NCBI GenBank assembly: GCA_018398765.1
Contig: JAHBMJ010004271.1
Span: 1-64,000, forward strand
Source of the DNA: Chromera velia
Lineage: Eukaryota; Sar; Chromeraceae
Direction: 5' to 3'
Length of the DNA stretch: 64,000 nucleotides
Position numbers and translations under genes: made by a program. Below, in pieces: positions 1-12,489 of the stretch. The notes under the pieces are model-generated. The model saw nothing but the letters and a program-made list of their open reading frames with translations, made no database searches and was not told the DNA's origin. Each line of letters opens with the position of its first letter. Positions within the stretch are counted from its first letter, which is position 1.

Positions 1-2105
1 GGCCTTTTCAGGTCTTCCCGCATGTGCTCATCGAGACTGCCAGCAGGCTGTCTTTGCTTTTCCATTGCTTTTTTCCGTCCCAATAACTCTTTTCATGCAA
101 TGTTCTCTTCTAACGATGTGTCTCTTGCGTCTTCTTGCCTCTTCGGCTCTCTGACCTCCCCATCCCCTTTCACCGCCCCCTCACCTATCCGTCTTTCGTC
201 CCAAAGTTCCTCTCATATGACAGTATTGGCGACCATACTGGATTTCACCCTTCCGAGTCGGTCCCAGCTGACCGTTATGCTATGTGCTGACTTGAGGAAA
301 TAGGCAGGTCGGGGGGTTGGTGAAGTTTTCTGTGTAGATTGGGAGAGGAGAGAAGGAGACGGCTTTTCGTCACTGACCGCTGTCTGCCGTCTCCGTTCGG
401 AACGTCCTTTCTCCACAGATGATTACGCGTCCCTCTCGGGTTTTTCTGCCTTGGCTTGGTTTTTTCATCGTCCCCGCTTGTCAGGTGCTCTCTGGAATGC
501 TTGTGAAGTCTGGATGGAGAAAGGAGAAGGAGAATGGGAAGTGAGGGAGGTTAATTCAGACTGAGCCGCCGCAACCCAATTTTACTTTGTATGCCCCTCA
601 TGGGCGTACGCATGCAAAGCGTGCTGGGGCCCTCTTTGCGTTCATGTGCCTGCATGCGTATCGCGGGGTCGCGATTTTCTTTTCTAGGGCCGGGGGGGAT
701 CTGCAGAGTCGTACTCATGCGCTTTGGGCTGAGGGCCGGCCATCCCGTGCCACGAGGCTAGGATTAGACGTATGGCCCAAGGACCCCGGCAGCTAGACAG
801 AGAGAGAGAGGCCCTCTACAGAAAAGAAAGAATAGAAAGAGCCGGGGCCTTTTGAGAGGCGGTCCCGGAAGGCAGTTGTGACCCGATTCGAAAGTTGTGG
901 AGATGATGGAGACGGCCAAACATGTTATTGAATCACCCCTTACATCGTTACCGTTCAGGAGATATGAGCCATTAAAGATTCAAGAAAAGGATGTCCCAAA
1001 AGGCAGAATTGCACCTGGCCCCGCAAAGTTATTCCGTGAAAGCGATAAAGACATTCTGCTTTCCCGGACCAAACATGCCCAACTTTGCGGGGCCCTGAGA
1101 CACGCACGCTACTCATCACCGGTCAATCAAATTTGCATGCATGCACGCGCGAAGACATCTTAAGATTCATCTCTGAGTCGAAACGTTGTGCAGCCAGGAT
1201 CGAACTAGTCTGAACATACACATCCGTCTATTAGAATCCAAAGCCTTCAAAACTCCTTCTACGAACCTCAAGTGCTTTCTATCACGTTCTTAAGGTTTCC
1301 TAGCTCAGTCCTGCCGATTCCAAACCGGAATTAGCACATGACAAAGAAGCCAAAAGCCATCAAACGTACAAAAGAATTTATGGGTGTAAAGAAAAGGTTT
1401 AATAAAGAAATGTTGAGGAGAAAAAAAATAAATTTAAATGGATAAGGAGACTATTGAAGAAGAAGGAGGGGAGGGAAAAGGAAGATCGCAATGTCCATCC
1501 ATAGATAGGCAGAGTTGACCACGCGAACACACAGAGAATAAAAGATATTAATTTTTGTCTACCGTAAGTAGTATAGGCTAGGATCGGTGGCCTAGTCCGA
1601 GGGGCATGCGCTTGTAACAGATTGGCCGTAGCAGACGGACAGGACCTATGCCTAGGCAAGATGCATACTGGCCTGAAGCAGCTAGGACTAGAGAGACACT
1701 ATAAAGAAAATCGGATCCGCACAAAATGCTATAGCTGCATGCACCGGATCGAAGGCGCGCGCACGAGCGCAGTGTTTGTTTTTTTTTTAATTCTTCCTTA
1801 CAACGCACCCGCATCATTCAAAATGGAAGTTCGTCTGTCACAGATCGGATGACACGCCCGGCGCTATACTGCATTGATCGCCAACTCTTTCTGTTCTCTT
1901 ATTTGATAACGACACGATTGGGCACTCACCAACAAGCAATCAGTCAGTACTTCCCTACCTCGCTTAATCGCTTTTTTTCCAGGAGACGACCCGGTTTCTC
2001 CGAATTGAGTCGACGATCTGTTGTTGACTTCCATTAGAACTTTCTTTTCGAACGACACTGACCAGTTTATTGAAGAGAAACCAGCGTGACAAATACATCA
2101 AAGCC
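1..2105. other. No recognisable gene; upstream flank of the 2.1-kb gene
   Basis: I see no convincing coding exon here. The short open frames have no family resemblance and overlap one another on both strands. Base composition changes from GC-rich (580-900) to AT-rich (1380-1560). A perfect inverted repeat of about 13 bp flanks positions 1017-1094 (arms around GGCCCCGCAAAGTT and its complement) and could fold into a hairpin. A pyrimidine-rich tract ending in CAG near 1980 could be a splice acceptor for a 5' untranslated exon of the gene that starts at 2106. Confidence 0.5.
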
Positions 2106-5100
2106 ATGGGAGGCCGTCTGCCCATTCCAATACAGCACAAGGTGCAGGAGGTGCGGGATCGCGTGACGCACTGCGAGGTGGATCGTCTCTACTGGCACAA
2201 CAACATAGAGAAAAGCATGCAGCACATTCTCACTGACGCCCTCGAAGAGAAGCCTCTCGACTTCGTTCAATGGCTCCATCTGCGTCTGTGCAATGATCTA
2301 GGTGACAGCCTTCCCGACCCGATCGAGCACGAAGCGCTCACAGCAGCACTCACAAAGTCCAGGGACCATGTGGAAAAGCAGATGAAGAGCATCAGCAGAC
2401 AGAACGCAGGCATTGTCCTTCTGCAAGAAGAGGTCAAGAGGAAGAGACAGCAACTGGACCTAATGCTAAGGACACTACCCACTCACACCTCCCAATCTCG
2501 TCGAGGCTCCACGAGACTTCGCGTCAGTCAGTTTACTCAGCCAATCTTTCTAGTCAGGCGTAACGTAAAGTTTGACTCGCTTTGCACAGAGCTGCGTATG
2601 TATTGAACGCCTCCTGTACCTGTCTATTTTGACTTTCTGTGTGTGCAGAGAGGAGGGAGCTCGTCTCGGCGCGCCTCTCGGCGTTCCTCTGCAGGCACGG
2701 GGACAAACTCAGGTGGAGGAGGGGAGAGGGGGCGAGTGGCAGATGAGCCCCAACTTGCTCAGACGGCCCCTCTGTCCTCCAGGGCTTCTAGAGAGGCCAT
2801 CGAGGTGCCGGATTCTCCTGAGCATGTCCGTAGGGAGGGGGACAAAGAGGCAAAGCAGAAGAAACAGGCATTGCAGAGTCTATTGTTCCCCTCCCTCACG
2901 GCAGAAAGCCCCAAGCAGAAGTTTCCCTCAGACGAACCCTCACCTTTCTCTCAGGCTCATCATCCGGAATCGGCCAAGAGGGAGGGAGGACGGGAAGAAA
3001 AAGAGAGAGAAAGTGTTGAAGAGAAAGAGAAAGAAGGAATGGAGAAGGGTGAGAAGGCAGGAGGCATGATTCCAGACAATACAGTCACGGGGATGCTCTC
3101 CACATGGACGGGGGGAGAGAGGACCCGCAGAGAAGGGGAAGGAGAAGGTGACACACAGCAAGAACAGCAGGAAGACCAGACGCCCGCAGAGGAAGGAGGA
3201 AAAGGCGCATTCCTGGATGCCGTCGGAGGACAGCCTCTTCAGACAGGTAAAACAATTGAATCAATTCAATTCAATGCAATTCAAGGTTCTTCCTTCCTTC
3301 CTTCCTTCCTTCCTTCGTTCCTCACTGTCGATGCCGCTCTCTTTTTTCATTGAGTAGAATAATAATACGGCCATCTCACGTCTGTCCGGTTGGCTGGTTT
3401 TTGTAGTTTTTTACTCTTCTTTCTGCATCTGGAGTAAGGTGAATGGCTCCCCATCTGCTGGTCTGACTTTCCGAAACTGAATCACAGTGCGGATCCAGTT
3501 TTACCTCAGACAGAGGTCTTCCCGACAAATGAATGAGTGGACAGTCAAAGAAAGAAAGAGTATTTCACTTAAAGAAAGCTGAAACTCCAACAACACGACT
3601 CCTCTGCCCTTAGTTCATGAAGAGGATCGATCATACACCTTTTCCTCCTCTTGCTTCTTTCTGAATGTGTGTGTGCAGACAATGCGGAGGAGAGTAGAGC
3701 CAACAAAGAGACCTTGCTGCAAAGCGGCGGCACTCCAGCCATGAACACAGCAACCGCACCACCCAGCCCCTCCCCCCCTCCACTTTCTTCTCCTGCCCCT
3801 TTACCGATTGGCACCGTGTCCCCCTGTCCCCCCGCACCCCCTCTCGAAGCTCCCCCCCCCACTTGCGCCCCGACAAGCCCCTTGCTGGAAAGTGCAATTG
3901 CGTCTCCACCCCCTCACGCCATAGCACAGGCAGAACCCCCCCCTCCCCCAGGCACCCTCGTCCTCCCTCCTGCAGGAATGCACCTTCCCACAAGACCAGG
4001 GGAGGCTTTGACTGGGGTCCGGCTGGGAGGAGGAACGCCCGTCTCCCCGCATGCGCATCTGTTCACTTCCCCCCTTCTGGTGCCGGGTGCTGCTGGCGGA
4101 AACGCTATCCAGATTCCCCTCTCCCTCTCCGTGTCCCTGACGGCAGCAGCCCCGTGCAACTCTGCCGAGCCTTCTTCTTCGTCCTCATCTTCAAACAGAG
4201 CAGCGGTAGTGAAGGATGATGAGAAGGCAAACAAGGAAGACCCACAGCCAGGGGGTGTAGAGAGACAGAACTCCTCTCAAAGTGTGGAGGACAACAGCGT
4301 TTCGCCAAGAGTGGACAGCGTAAAGAAAAGGGGAGACGATTCGGAAGGAGCAAAGGACAAAGAAGAAGCTGACAGTCCGTCAGCACATCGGAGCAAATTA
4401 GACGGAGAGGAGACAGAGGCAGAAGAAGAAGGAGAGAGAGTGCCAGTTTCCTTTGCCCCTTCGAGAGCCGATTCAGAGACTGAAGGCCCAACAGCCCAAC
4501 GTCCCCCGTCTCGCTCCTCCCGTACACCTCGAGAGGTGGAAGAGGAGGAGGGAGTAACGGGAACAGCTCGCGAGAGGAGAAGCCAGTCGCTGGAGGGCAA
4601 CGAGAAGAGAGATTCAAACGAGAAAGCTGCGCAGTCTCCAGATAGTTCTGTAATTCAAACAATTCACCACCACCACTATCATTGTCATAAGATGGGCAAC
4701 GCTGTAGCAGAAGTCAGTTCAGAGGAAACACAAGGAGAAGAAAGTTGGGAAAGGGAAAGGGGATCTCGGGGGGGAAGAAGGGACCCTCATAGCTTGGAAG
4801 AAGAAGAAGAGGAGGACGGTTATTCTGTACACGATTGGGAAGAGCAGGAAAGAGGTCTAAGAGGAAATGTATATGAGGAGATGGATATTGAAGAAGAGTA
4901 CAGAGGGCACTACCGACACTCTCCTTATCGTCCCGCCCCCCGGCCCACTTCCGCTAGAAATTTTCAGGTCCGATCTCCTCTTCTTCAGGTCGGAGACGGG
5001 GGAAGCATGGAAGAGGAAGAAGAGGATCCTGAGGAGGAAGAGGAAAGAATTACAAGGGAAAAATGGAGACGGGAAAGATTTTCTTCAAGGCTTCAAACTG

Positions 5101-7271
5101 AACTCCCGTCTCCCGATGCATTGCTTGAAAGACTTAATGCTTCTCCAGTCGATCCTCCGACTCTCCATACCTTCCTCTTCTATTCACATCATGATTTCCC
5201 TCCCCCCACCCACGGAGATTCTCCTCCCGCCCCTCCATCCCCTGCTGCGATCCTGTCTGTCCTGTCCATCCTCCTATACCCGAAAGGGTCCCGTCTCTTC
5301 TTTCCCTCAGACCCCCTTGACCCCCCCCTCAGATTTGATTTTGTCAGACCCAGGGGGGGAGAGGACACTCTTTGGGAGGGGGAGTACTGGAGAGGGTCTC
5401 ATTACATGCTGCTTGAGGTCTGCTCTCCCCCACCAGCACACCAGAGAGGAAACTACTCATCTTTTCCGGATCATGGTCCAGGAAGGCCGCGATGTATCCG
5501 GGCTCCTCAACGACGATTGACGCATCACGTCCGCATCCCAACAACAGCACCTTCCCTCAGCCCGCCCCGCGTGTTTCCTGCCGCTCACAAACCCTGCCCT
5601 CCCCCTGTCTCGCCCCCGTTCAGCCCTTGCACCCCGGGCGTCCACCCAGAAGAGAGAGATCACCCCTGTCCGTTTCCGCCACGCCAAAGAATACCCCATG
5701 TAGACCCTCCAGTCCACCCAATGGAGCAAGGGAGGCCACTTACAGATCGGGCCAGATATGAGGCTCCCCCCCAGACAGAGCCCTCCTACAGACTTCCCCC
5801 GCATCACCAACAGCCCCCCGCATGGAACCTCCAGCTCGGCCCCCCTTCCAGAGACCAGGGAAGAATTGGGAGAGCAGGCAGAGGAGAGTCACTTCCCAAT
5901 TCTGCTGACGGCGAGAGCGGTGGGAATCGAGGAGAGGGGACACAGGGGGGGAAGAAGCAGAGAGCGGGACCAACTCGGAGATGTGCAGCAGGCTGCAGAC
6001 CCCACGCAGACCGCCAACCCCGAGCCCCCCCCTCCCGCTCCGGGGTACCCAAAACGGTCTTCAGAGCTCTGCACAACGCTCAACTGAGAGGCGTCAGGGT
6101 CGAATGCCCCCCGCCCCCATCGAGCAGACGGGGTCTCCGGGGGGGGTCAGCAGGAAGACGGGAGCATGTGAGGGGGGAGACGGGAGAAAATGAATATGAA
6201 CATGTTGGACCCCCGACAGAAGGACCAACAGATGGAAGAGGAGGAAGAGCGATGGAAGAAGAAAGAAATGCCCGCTTGTGGAATGAAGAAAGACAAACAG
6301 CAACAGAGGCTGTTGAAGAACCAGATGCTGGCAGGGGGAGGGGAAGGGAGCCTGAAAGGGAAAGGGGGAGATTACCGGTGTCCACACAGAACTTTCGCAC
6401 TGCTGCACACACCTTCTCTCAATCAAGACTCGTGCCCTCAAATCCCAATGGAGGTGTAAGGAAACAACGCCCAACACGAAACCCCACCAACCAGCATCAA
6501 CCAGCGAGGACAAACAACTCCCATAGAACGCAGGGAACAGATGAGAAACGACGAATGTTGAAAGAGCGGGAGGCAGAAGAGCGAGCAGAAGCTTCAGACC
6601 TGCTGCCTTGTTTTGGAGTTTCTCCACATGATGATACCAACAGAGAACCCATGGTCCATCAAGTCTCCTCATCTGCATCATCAGGTCAGGGTGTGGGGGG
6701 ACCTTCCCAATCTGCCTCTGCGAACGGATCTGCGCGTGTGTCCGTTTGCGTGTCTCTGATGGATGACCGCGCCCCCCCCCCCTTTTCCTCTCAGACAGGC
6801 CTACCGTTCAAACGTCCCCCCTCCTCTCGGGCGAGTGGAAGCAGCCAATCTCCCGAGAGAGTCGGGGAGGTTCCCTTGAAGTTCCATGGGGACCAAATTG
6901 GAAAAGAGGTCTGCAGCAGTGACAGAGCGGCTTGTGCCTTCTCCAAACCGACCACGAGGCCCAAATCGGGAGGGCGTTCTAGAGTGGAACATGATGGCGT
7001 AGAAGAGAGGGATGAGGGGAGTCAACGTCCTTCCCTCTTGGGACATTCTTCCCATCTTCCTACGGCAAACTCAAAAGGGAACGCTGGAGGTGCAGTTGGA
7101 ATCAGATCTCAGCAGAGACCCAGTCAAGTTGCGGGTAGCGTTCATGGAGAAGATGGAGGTCTGTCCCTGGTGGCAGTCGGGGGGCGACTGAAGAGACGGC
7201 TGTCTAATTCTCTTCCGACTCCCGCCAGCGCGTCTCTTGGGTTAAATTTGTATGGTGGACAACTCGATTGA
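2106..7271 (+). CDS. Large low-complexity protein with a Dpy-30/RIIa-like N-terminal helix pair (3 exons)
   Basis: Proposed exons are 2106-2522, 2649-3246 and 3679-7271. Phases agree (0, then 1), giving about 1,535 residues and a TGA at 7269-7271. The start is the ATG opening MGGRLPIPIQ; upstream in-frame codons have no ATG. The first donor is the GTCAGT at 2523; a phase-0 GTAAAG at 2565 is the alternative. Acceptors are GTGTGCAG at both downstream exons. Residues ~25-60 contain ALEEKPLDFVQWLHLRL, which resembles the Dpy-30/RIIa dimerisation-docking helix pair; this is inference from pattern only. The remainder is disordered: Ser/Arg, Pro-rich and Glu-rich blocks, a HHHHYHCH patch near 4670 and no enzyme motif. 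A docking or cytoskeletal scaffold role is conceivable but not shown. The long third exon carries open shadow frames on both strands because of its composition. Confidence 0.6.
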
Positions 7272-7895
7272 AGTCAAATTCGGTGTTCTTCCCGAAACAC
7301 TGCAGCTGCATGAAAAATAATTTTAATGATTAAAACTTGCAACAGTCACCCACGTGTGCAAAAGTCCATCAGCTACGACATCAAATGACATCAGAGTTTT
7401 TCTTTATACGGCAAAAATATCCAATTTGATATATGTTTTTATTTTTATTTATATACAAGTCTAGACACAAGTGGGATATATGATATATGAGCAATTCAAT
7501 TTTTGGATTGAGTATACGACAAAATTTAGTTAAATTTTAAATTACAATCAATGAATATATGTTATGAAAGAAGTAAAGTCAATATCTAGATTAATATTAA
7601 ACCTTGTAAACTTGCTTCAGTCTTCTTAAGTATTTTTTAACACTGTTTTCAGGAAGTTGTTCTTCTTCAAAACATATGTTAAGATATAATTACTTGGGTT
7701 ATGCGTAATAGTTTGAGCACTGAATATGCAATGGTTTCGATCTCTTTTGATACAATGCATGAAACTGTGGAATCCCAGTTTGGATGATAGTTGCCTGAAA
7801 TTGCAGTTTTTGTGTGAGAACTAATATTGCAGAAGCACGTGCTATATGTCATAGTATTCAAAGTTGCCTTGATTTTCTAAATGTTATGATGGTTC
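7272..7895. other. AT-rich island, no gene
   Basis: The sequence drops abruptly from GC-rich coding DNA to AT-rich DNA immediately after the stop codon at 7271. It contains several TATAT/ATATAT stretches and short A/T homopolymers. No open frame of note and no transposon termini were recognised. The 3' end of the preceding gene presumably lies in its first few hundred bases. Confidence 0.5.
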
Positions 7896-8356
7896 TGTGG
7901 AGTCCTACCCTATGGCACCGCCCTCTGGACCCTCGTATACGCTGTATTTAAATGAGCCCGCGTGCTAACACCAGGCTCCGCTGCCACGCTTTGCTTCGTA
8001 CGTGTCGTGCGCGTCGATCAAAGTTGTTGAAGTCGAGTTCGACCTTCGTATTCAAGCAATATATCACTCAAGTAACGGATAGCATCGTTTGAGTCTGATA
8101 TTTGTTTATCATAGATCGGGAGTCTGAGACTCTGAGAGAGAGGAACAGGGAGAAGCATAAGTAGAAATTGTGTAATGATAGAATGAACCCAACTGAGTGG
8201 ACTCCCAGATCGCTCTAGAGCTAAACCTTCTGTAAACTGTTGCCTGATCGAATGAATGTTGTCCACCTTCCTTCTTTAGAATTTTTCTAAGGTTCTTGTC
8301 CTCGCTTTACCTTCTGTCTGGACGCCATAGGGTGGCCGAACAGGGGGGACAAAGCA
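7896..8356. repeat. 461-bp dispersed repeat, copy 1 (TG...CA ends)
   Basis: The block TGTGGAGTCCTACCC to ACAAAGCA recurs in the same orientation at 24546-25006 with exactly the same length and roughly 90% identity or more by eye. Both copies start TG and end CA like LTRs. Near each end is a CCCTATGG-type motif in opposite orientation (7909 and 8325 region), so it could instead be a short inverted-repeat transposon. No target duplication is evident: flanks are GGTTC and TTATG. A minus-strand frame of 82 codons (8018-8266) is open in both copies, but about 12 of some 17 substitutions change the amino acid, so it is not under visible constraint. Confidence 0.75.
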
Positions 8357-8407
8357 TTATGATGACCGCTCAGCTTGATGAGTGTCGACTCTCGTTTTCC
8401 TTGTGTG

Positions 8408-8500
8408 ATAGACCTCGACTTCTGTAGTTGCACTTCTGCAGTCGCCCCTCACCGCCGCCTAGCATTGCTGCCCCCGACTGCTCGGGGCGCTTCCTCGCTA
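8408..8500 (-). repeat. Single inverted copy of the 102-bp tandem unit found at 20284-20690
   Basis: The complement of this stretch contains AGCGCCCCGAGCAGTCGGGG, GCAGCAATGCTAGGCGGCGG and the GACTACAGAAGTGCAACTAC motif in the same order as the units of the 20.3-kb tandem array. It lies about 50 bp beyond the 461-bp repeat. It is a monomer; I see no second unit next to it. Confidence 0.75.
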
Positions 8501-10070
8501 AGGATGATCATCCTTTGAGGCTTCCGGTTATCTGCTGGTTTATGTGGTTCATTGTTATATTAAGGGGGTGGACTGACTGTTGGGTGCATTCGTTTGAAAC
8601 TGCTTAGTAAGCCACCTTTGGAGAAAACGCCGACATCACGATAATAACTCATGGTCGAAACTGTGTAAAACTTCTTTTGAATTCAACTTTTATCTCATAT
8701 TAACGATCAAGTAGGTCCAGAGTATCTGTGAAAGACCACCATGATCCTCAAAAATTATCAACGATGACTCCTTGATGCGCATCATAACTATCCGACCATT
8801 TAGTTCCGCGCAATTTCCGGTAATAATCGTCGCTAAATAAGTATTGCATCACCAAGTCTGCTGTCCGACTCTTTCCGGTACCTGTTCCTCTGTAAAGCCA
8901 AAGAACAATCGGCTTCCAGTTCTGGGAAGGTTCATGGTGGTTAAGAAAACGTTTGGCAACCTTAATCTGCTAGTGGTTCCCTACCTGAGAAACTGTACGC
9001 AAACCACCGTCCAGAGCAAGCTGACGATTTCAATCCAAGTCTAATTGGTTTCCTTGCTTTGAAGGGTCTCCTTCTTCAGTAAAGCCACCCGACTTCTTAC
9101 AGTACTGGATAGCTTGTTCAGCTGTACCGCCTCTACGCTTAATGTGAGCACAGTTGTCGAGACGTTTCTTCAAGCTTTCCTAACAAGCTTTCAAACTTGG
9201 TTGGATGTTTCAACTCGCAGTACCCCTGCAAATACGGAGTCCTACGGTCAGAAATCTCTCTTCCGAAGATAAGATATGAGAACGGAAGGTTCTGCAGCCG
9301 CTGTACGTCCTCATCTGTCCAGTTGTTTATGGTGAAGTAGAAGTTTTGGAGTTGTGGTTGTGGTATTGTTCAGAGGATGATCGAGGGTTTTATTATGCAT
9401 ACCGCGTCCCCACATATGAGGGGTGGATCTAGCCTAGCTTATCTGAAGGTTCAGAGTATTGAGGAGACACGGCTTCTCTTTAAGCGAATTTTTACGGTGC
9501 CCGTGCAGGCCGGGGCCCATAATTGCTGCGGAGCTATATTCGTGGCTATTCAGATGATATTGAACTCACTGCCAGGCCTAGGCGCCGGCATAGGTTTGTG
9601 CCCTAAAAGCATACACCATAGGGTTAGAAACCTAGGAACCGACCAAAACCACATGGCACGGAGGCCGGGTGATCCAGATGGAACCTCGATCGATCGCTAA
9701 TTGACTAGCGCCAGGCCTAGCGAGGCAAGTGCACTCAAGCAAGGGAAGCAAAAACCCAGAAGAACCGAGGCCGGACATGACACTGAAAGACGATGCTCTT
9801 CTGTTACCGAAAGAAACCCAGAGAAGAAAAATCCCGTCCAGAGACATGACGGGTCGTACATGCACACTTCAGAAGGAAACTTGCGAAAAGCGCGACATGA
9901 AGGAAACCAGAAGAAAAAATATGGATGCAACGTAGGCAGAGCGCAAGCTATTCAGAGCCTGCTCGTCCTTCAACATTGAATTAATGTGTGTGGAGACGTC
10001 ACATATTTGTACCTCGTACTTCAACGCTTAAGGTAGGTGCAGTGTCTGAATCGAAGTGATTGCGGTTGTC
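8501..10070. other. Intergenic; no gene recognised
   Basis: Open frames here (for example 9377-9700 and 9701-9979) lack ATG-supported coding character and overlap on both strands. A block at 9372-9431 matches the complement of 41546-41612. A CTAGG/GGCGCC-rich segment at 9570-9720 has several short self-complementary stretches. Nothing else could be assigned. Confidence 0.45.
9372..9431 (+). repeat. Short dispersed repeat shared with 41.55-41.61 kb (inverted)
   Basis: The run GGATGATCGAGGGTTTTATT followed by CCGCGTCCCCACATATGAGG matches the reverse complement of 41550-41608 with only a handful of mismatches. It is about 55 bp long and similarity fades on both sides. The second copy sits in the spacer of a long inverted-repeat element, so this may be a fragment of a related element. 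Confidence 0.7.
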
Positions 10071-11521
10071 ATGATGGCTGTCTTAATGTTCTTGCTTATC
10101 TTATGTTTGGTCTTTCCCGTGGTGGGCGTCTCTTTGCCCCGCCATGGGTCAGCTCGTTGCAGCGGGTTCGTCACTCCTCGTTGTCGCTCTGCTCCGTTAC
10201 TGCGATTGCGTGCAGAGAATTCTCGAAGATGGAAGGGTCAAGAAGAGCTTCCGTGTCTGAACCACAAGGCGTACACTGATTTCTTTGAAGAGTATGTCAA
10301 CCAGACTCGCCCGTGCCAGGTCCTCCTGGTTTATGGCCCGAAGTCTGTAGGCAAGACAAGGAAGTTGCTGCAGCTGGAAAAAGGGTGGAGAAAGGATGGC
10401 CGTCGTGTGATCGATCTGAATCTAAAGGAGCTGCCAATAGACGAGGAAGAGTTGCCGAAAAGACTCAAAGGAGCGTGGATTTTAGAGCGGAAGAGCTCTT
10501 CCGGTGTTGACGCTGCCCGAGAAGGGTTTGTTGATTTGCTTCGAAAGCTGCAGAGCGGCGTGAAGCGTGTGGTCACGCCCGTCGCAGAAAAGGTTTCGTT
10601 ACTCGACGTCGACAAGTTTGTCCCTACTGACGTTGACACGACCAGTCCGCTCGAAATGGGTGAACTTTTTGCCGTAGCTGCCGTAGCTGCTGATGTAGCT
10701 GCCAATGTAACTGCCGACACAGTTGGGCTGAAAAGGCCCACAAACGAGACTGTCCGCGCCTTCCTTCAGGTGCTTGAAGATTCTGCTAAGAAGGAGCTTC
10801 CCGAAAGAAAGCCCCCAGTTCTTGTCATACGAGAGGTACAGAGACTTGTTGGCGGTGCGCCTGCGATCTTTAAAGAGCTGTTCATCAATTTCGAGCCCCG
10901 GAAGGAGGGCCAGTCGATCATGCCGGTGATCATTGAGAGTTCCAAGTTCCTGGCCAGCAACACACTAAGTTTTTTAGTAACGTCTCGAGAGTCGTTCAGG
11001 CTGTACCTGGTGACTGAGTAGCTCAAGGAGGAGGCCCGGAAAGTGTTGGTTCCACAGCACTTCACCAACGAGGAGTTTGAGAAGGTATGAGACCTGGTGG
11101 GGGGGCACCCGGGGCAGCTGTACGATCTGCACGTCTAGTTACGGTGCGGGATGAGTCTGGGTGAGGCATTGGACGCAAAATTGAGAGAGATGAAGGAATC
11201 TGTGGATTTTGTGTTGAAAAGATTGGAGGGTGAGGATTTTTTGAAGCTTAACGGGACAGAGTCGGAAATCGACATCGAGGATCGGCTGTGGGAGAAGCGC
11301 GTGAGTTTGCTGCGATTGCTGAAGAACAATGAGTGGAAGCTTCGTCTCGCTCAGGTGTGAAAAGAGGGTCTGACAAAGTCTTCCAAGTACCTCTGCAAGG
11401 CCAACGTGCTCTGGGAGCAGGAGCGGCCGAAGGCCATCGTTTCCCTCCACCGTGTGATGAGGGCAGCGATCGATGAGATCTGCGACGAGAATCTGGAGGA
11501 CGAGGGGGAGGACGCTGCATG
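10071..11521 (+). pseudogene. Decayed P-loop ATPase with N-terminal signal sequence
   Basis: The frame opens at the ATG pair at 10071 with a hydrophobic leader (MMAVLMFLLILCLVFPVVGV), consistent with a signal peptide. About residue 85 has LLVYGPKSVGKTRKLLQL, a Walker A loop, and a later PPVLVIREVQRLV resembles Walker B. The arrangement, with a distal GGHPGQLYDLHV, recalls archaeal-type/STAND ATPases in which GGxP follows the sensor region. The frame meets TAG at 11019-11021; similar coding sequence then continues, needing a frame change at the A4 run near 11040, a compensating one in the G run near 11100, and reading through TAG near 11136 and TGA near 11358. Several independent breaks argue for a pseudogene rather than an intron. 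Function of an intact version is unknown. Confidence 0.6.
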
Positions 11522-11796
11522 AATCAGGTATGTGGAGTGTAAGTAGATGAGCAGTATGATAACAACCGTCATTGACGTATTACTTTTATCCACCCGTCTG
11601 GCTGGTGTACGAACCTTTTTGTTGCGTGTTGCCTCGTCTGCTGTGTTGCGTGTTTGCCTCGAGGGGACGATGGTCGTTGCTCTGCTGGTCGTTGTCGCTC
11701 GATTTGTTTGATCTGCTGTGTGAGAGGCATTTCTCTTGTATTACATTCTTCCGTGTTGTCTGCTTAAGATTTCTCGATGCTGGATGCAAGTGCATC

Positions 11797-12489
11797 TCAC
11801 AGGATCAGTGACTGTTCTTTGCTTTCATCAGGCTCATCATCATCCATGATGTCGATGATCTTTTCCAGAAGGATTTCATCTCTTCCTTTTACGTTGTGTG
11901 ATGAATGGAACTCAGTAAGAAGATCGGGTGGAAGATTCGTTTCTGGTTCCCATGTGTCTCCTTCGGGACTGTATCCATTCCACCTCACTCTGTACTCCTT
12001 TCCTAGCACTCCCTCATGCATCTGCAGAATTTTGTCAATCTCGAACGATGCATTTTATATCTCCACGTCAGCGGACTGTGCGGTCATATGAGCGTCGAGT
12101 GAGACAGCAGCATCTAAAATATGCACAGACTTGCGTAAATCCTGGAGTATATCAAGAACTCCATCACATGCTTTGAATCCGAATCCCGCATGCCATTCAA
12201 CCTCCTGTGGTGTCATCTTGCTCAGTTGCTGTTGTGCCCTCTTGCGAATCCTGCAGACGGCCGCCTGGTTTCTCTGGAGCTCGTCTGACAACAGACTGAC
12301 TGAGGGCGAAACACAGTGGTCATCAATGAATTTTGGGTCCCGTCTCTGTTGATCCATGAACTTGATGGTAAAATGTGTGGTCATTTGGTAGTCAGGAGAA
12401 AAATGAATATCGGAATACAGAACATAACTCTCGAAGCCGAATTTTGTATGGACCAGTGCTTTGAGCTCAAAAAATGATTGCAACACCAA
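11797..12489 (-). pseudogene. Chromodomain protein remnant, probably transposon-derived
   Basis: Read on the minus strand from 12489, 144 codons run to an in-frame TAA at 12052-12054, after which the same frame continues to 11797. The downstream part carries a chromodomain: FEIDKIL, then EYRVRWNGYSPEGDTWEP and ETNLPPDLL, with the expected aromatic and Glu residues. The upstream part (PQEVEWHAGFGFKACDG and flanks) has no family I recognise. Chromodomains at the C-terminus of integrases are known in Ty3/gypsy chromoviruses, but no integrase core is visible here, so origin from such an element is only inferred. An acidic stretch (IMDDDEPDESKEQ) closes the frame. Confidence 0.6.

Noticed and set aside
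22-2040. Small frames in the first 2 kb
   Set aside because: No recognisable motif, overlapping on both strands, and several use non-ATG starts.
4867-5520. 217-codon alternative plus-strand frame inside the third exon of the first gene
   Set aside because: The 1,200-codon frame in another register continues unbroken through it and joins the upstream exons in phase.
8018-8266. 82-codon minus-strand frame open in both 461-bp repeats
   Set aside because: Most substitutions between the copies change the amino acid, so there is no sign of protein-level constraint; the frame is probably open by shared descent.
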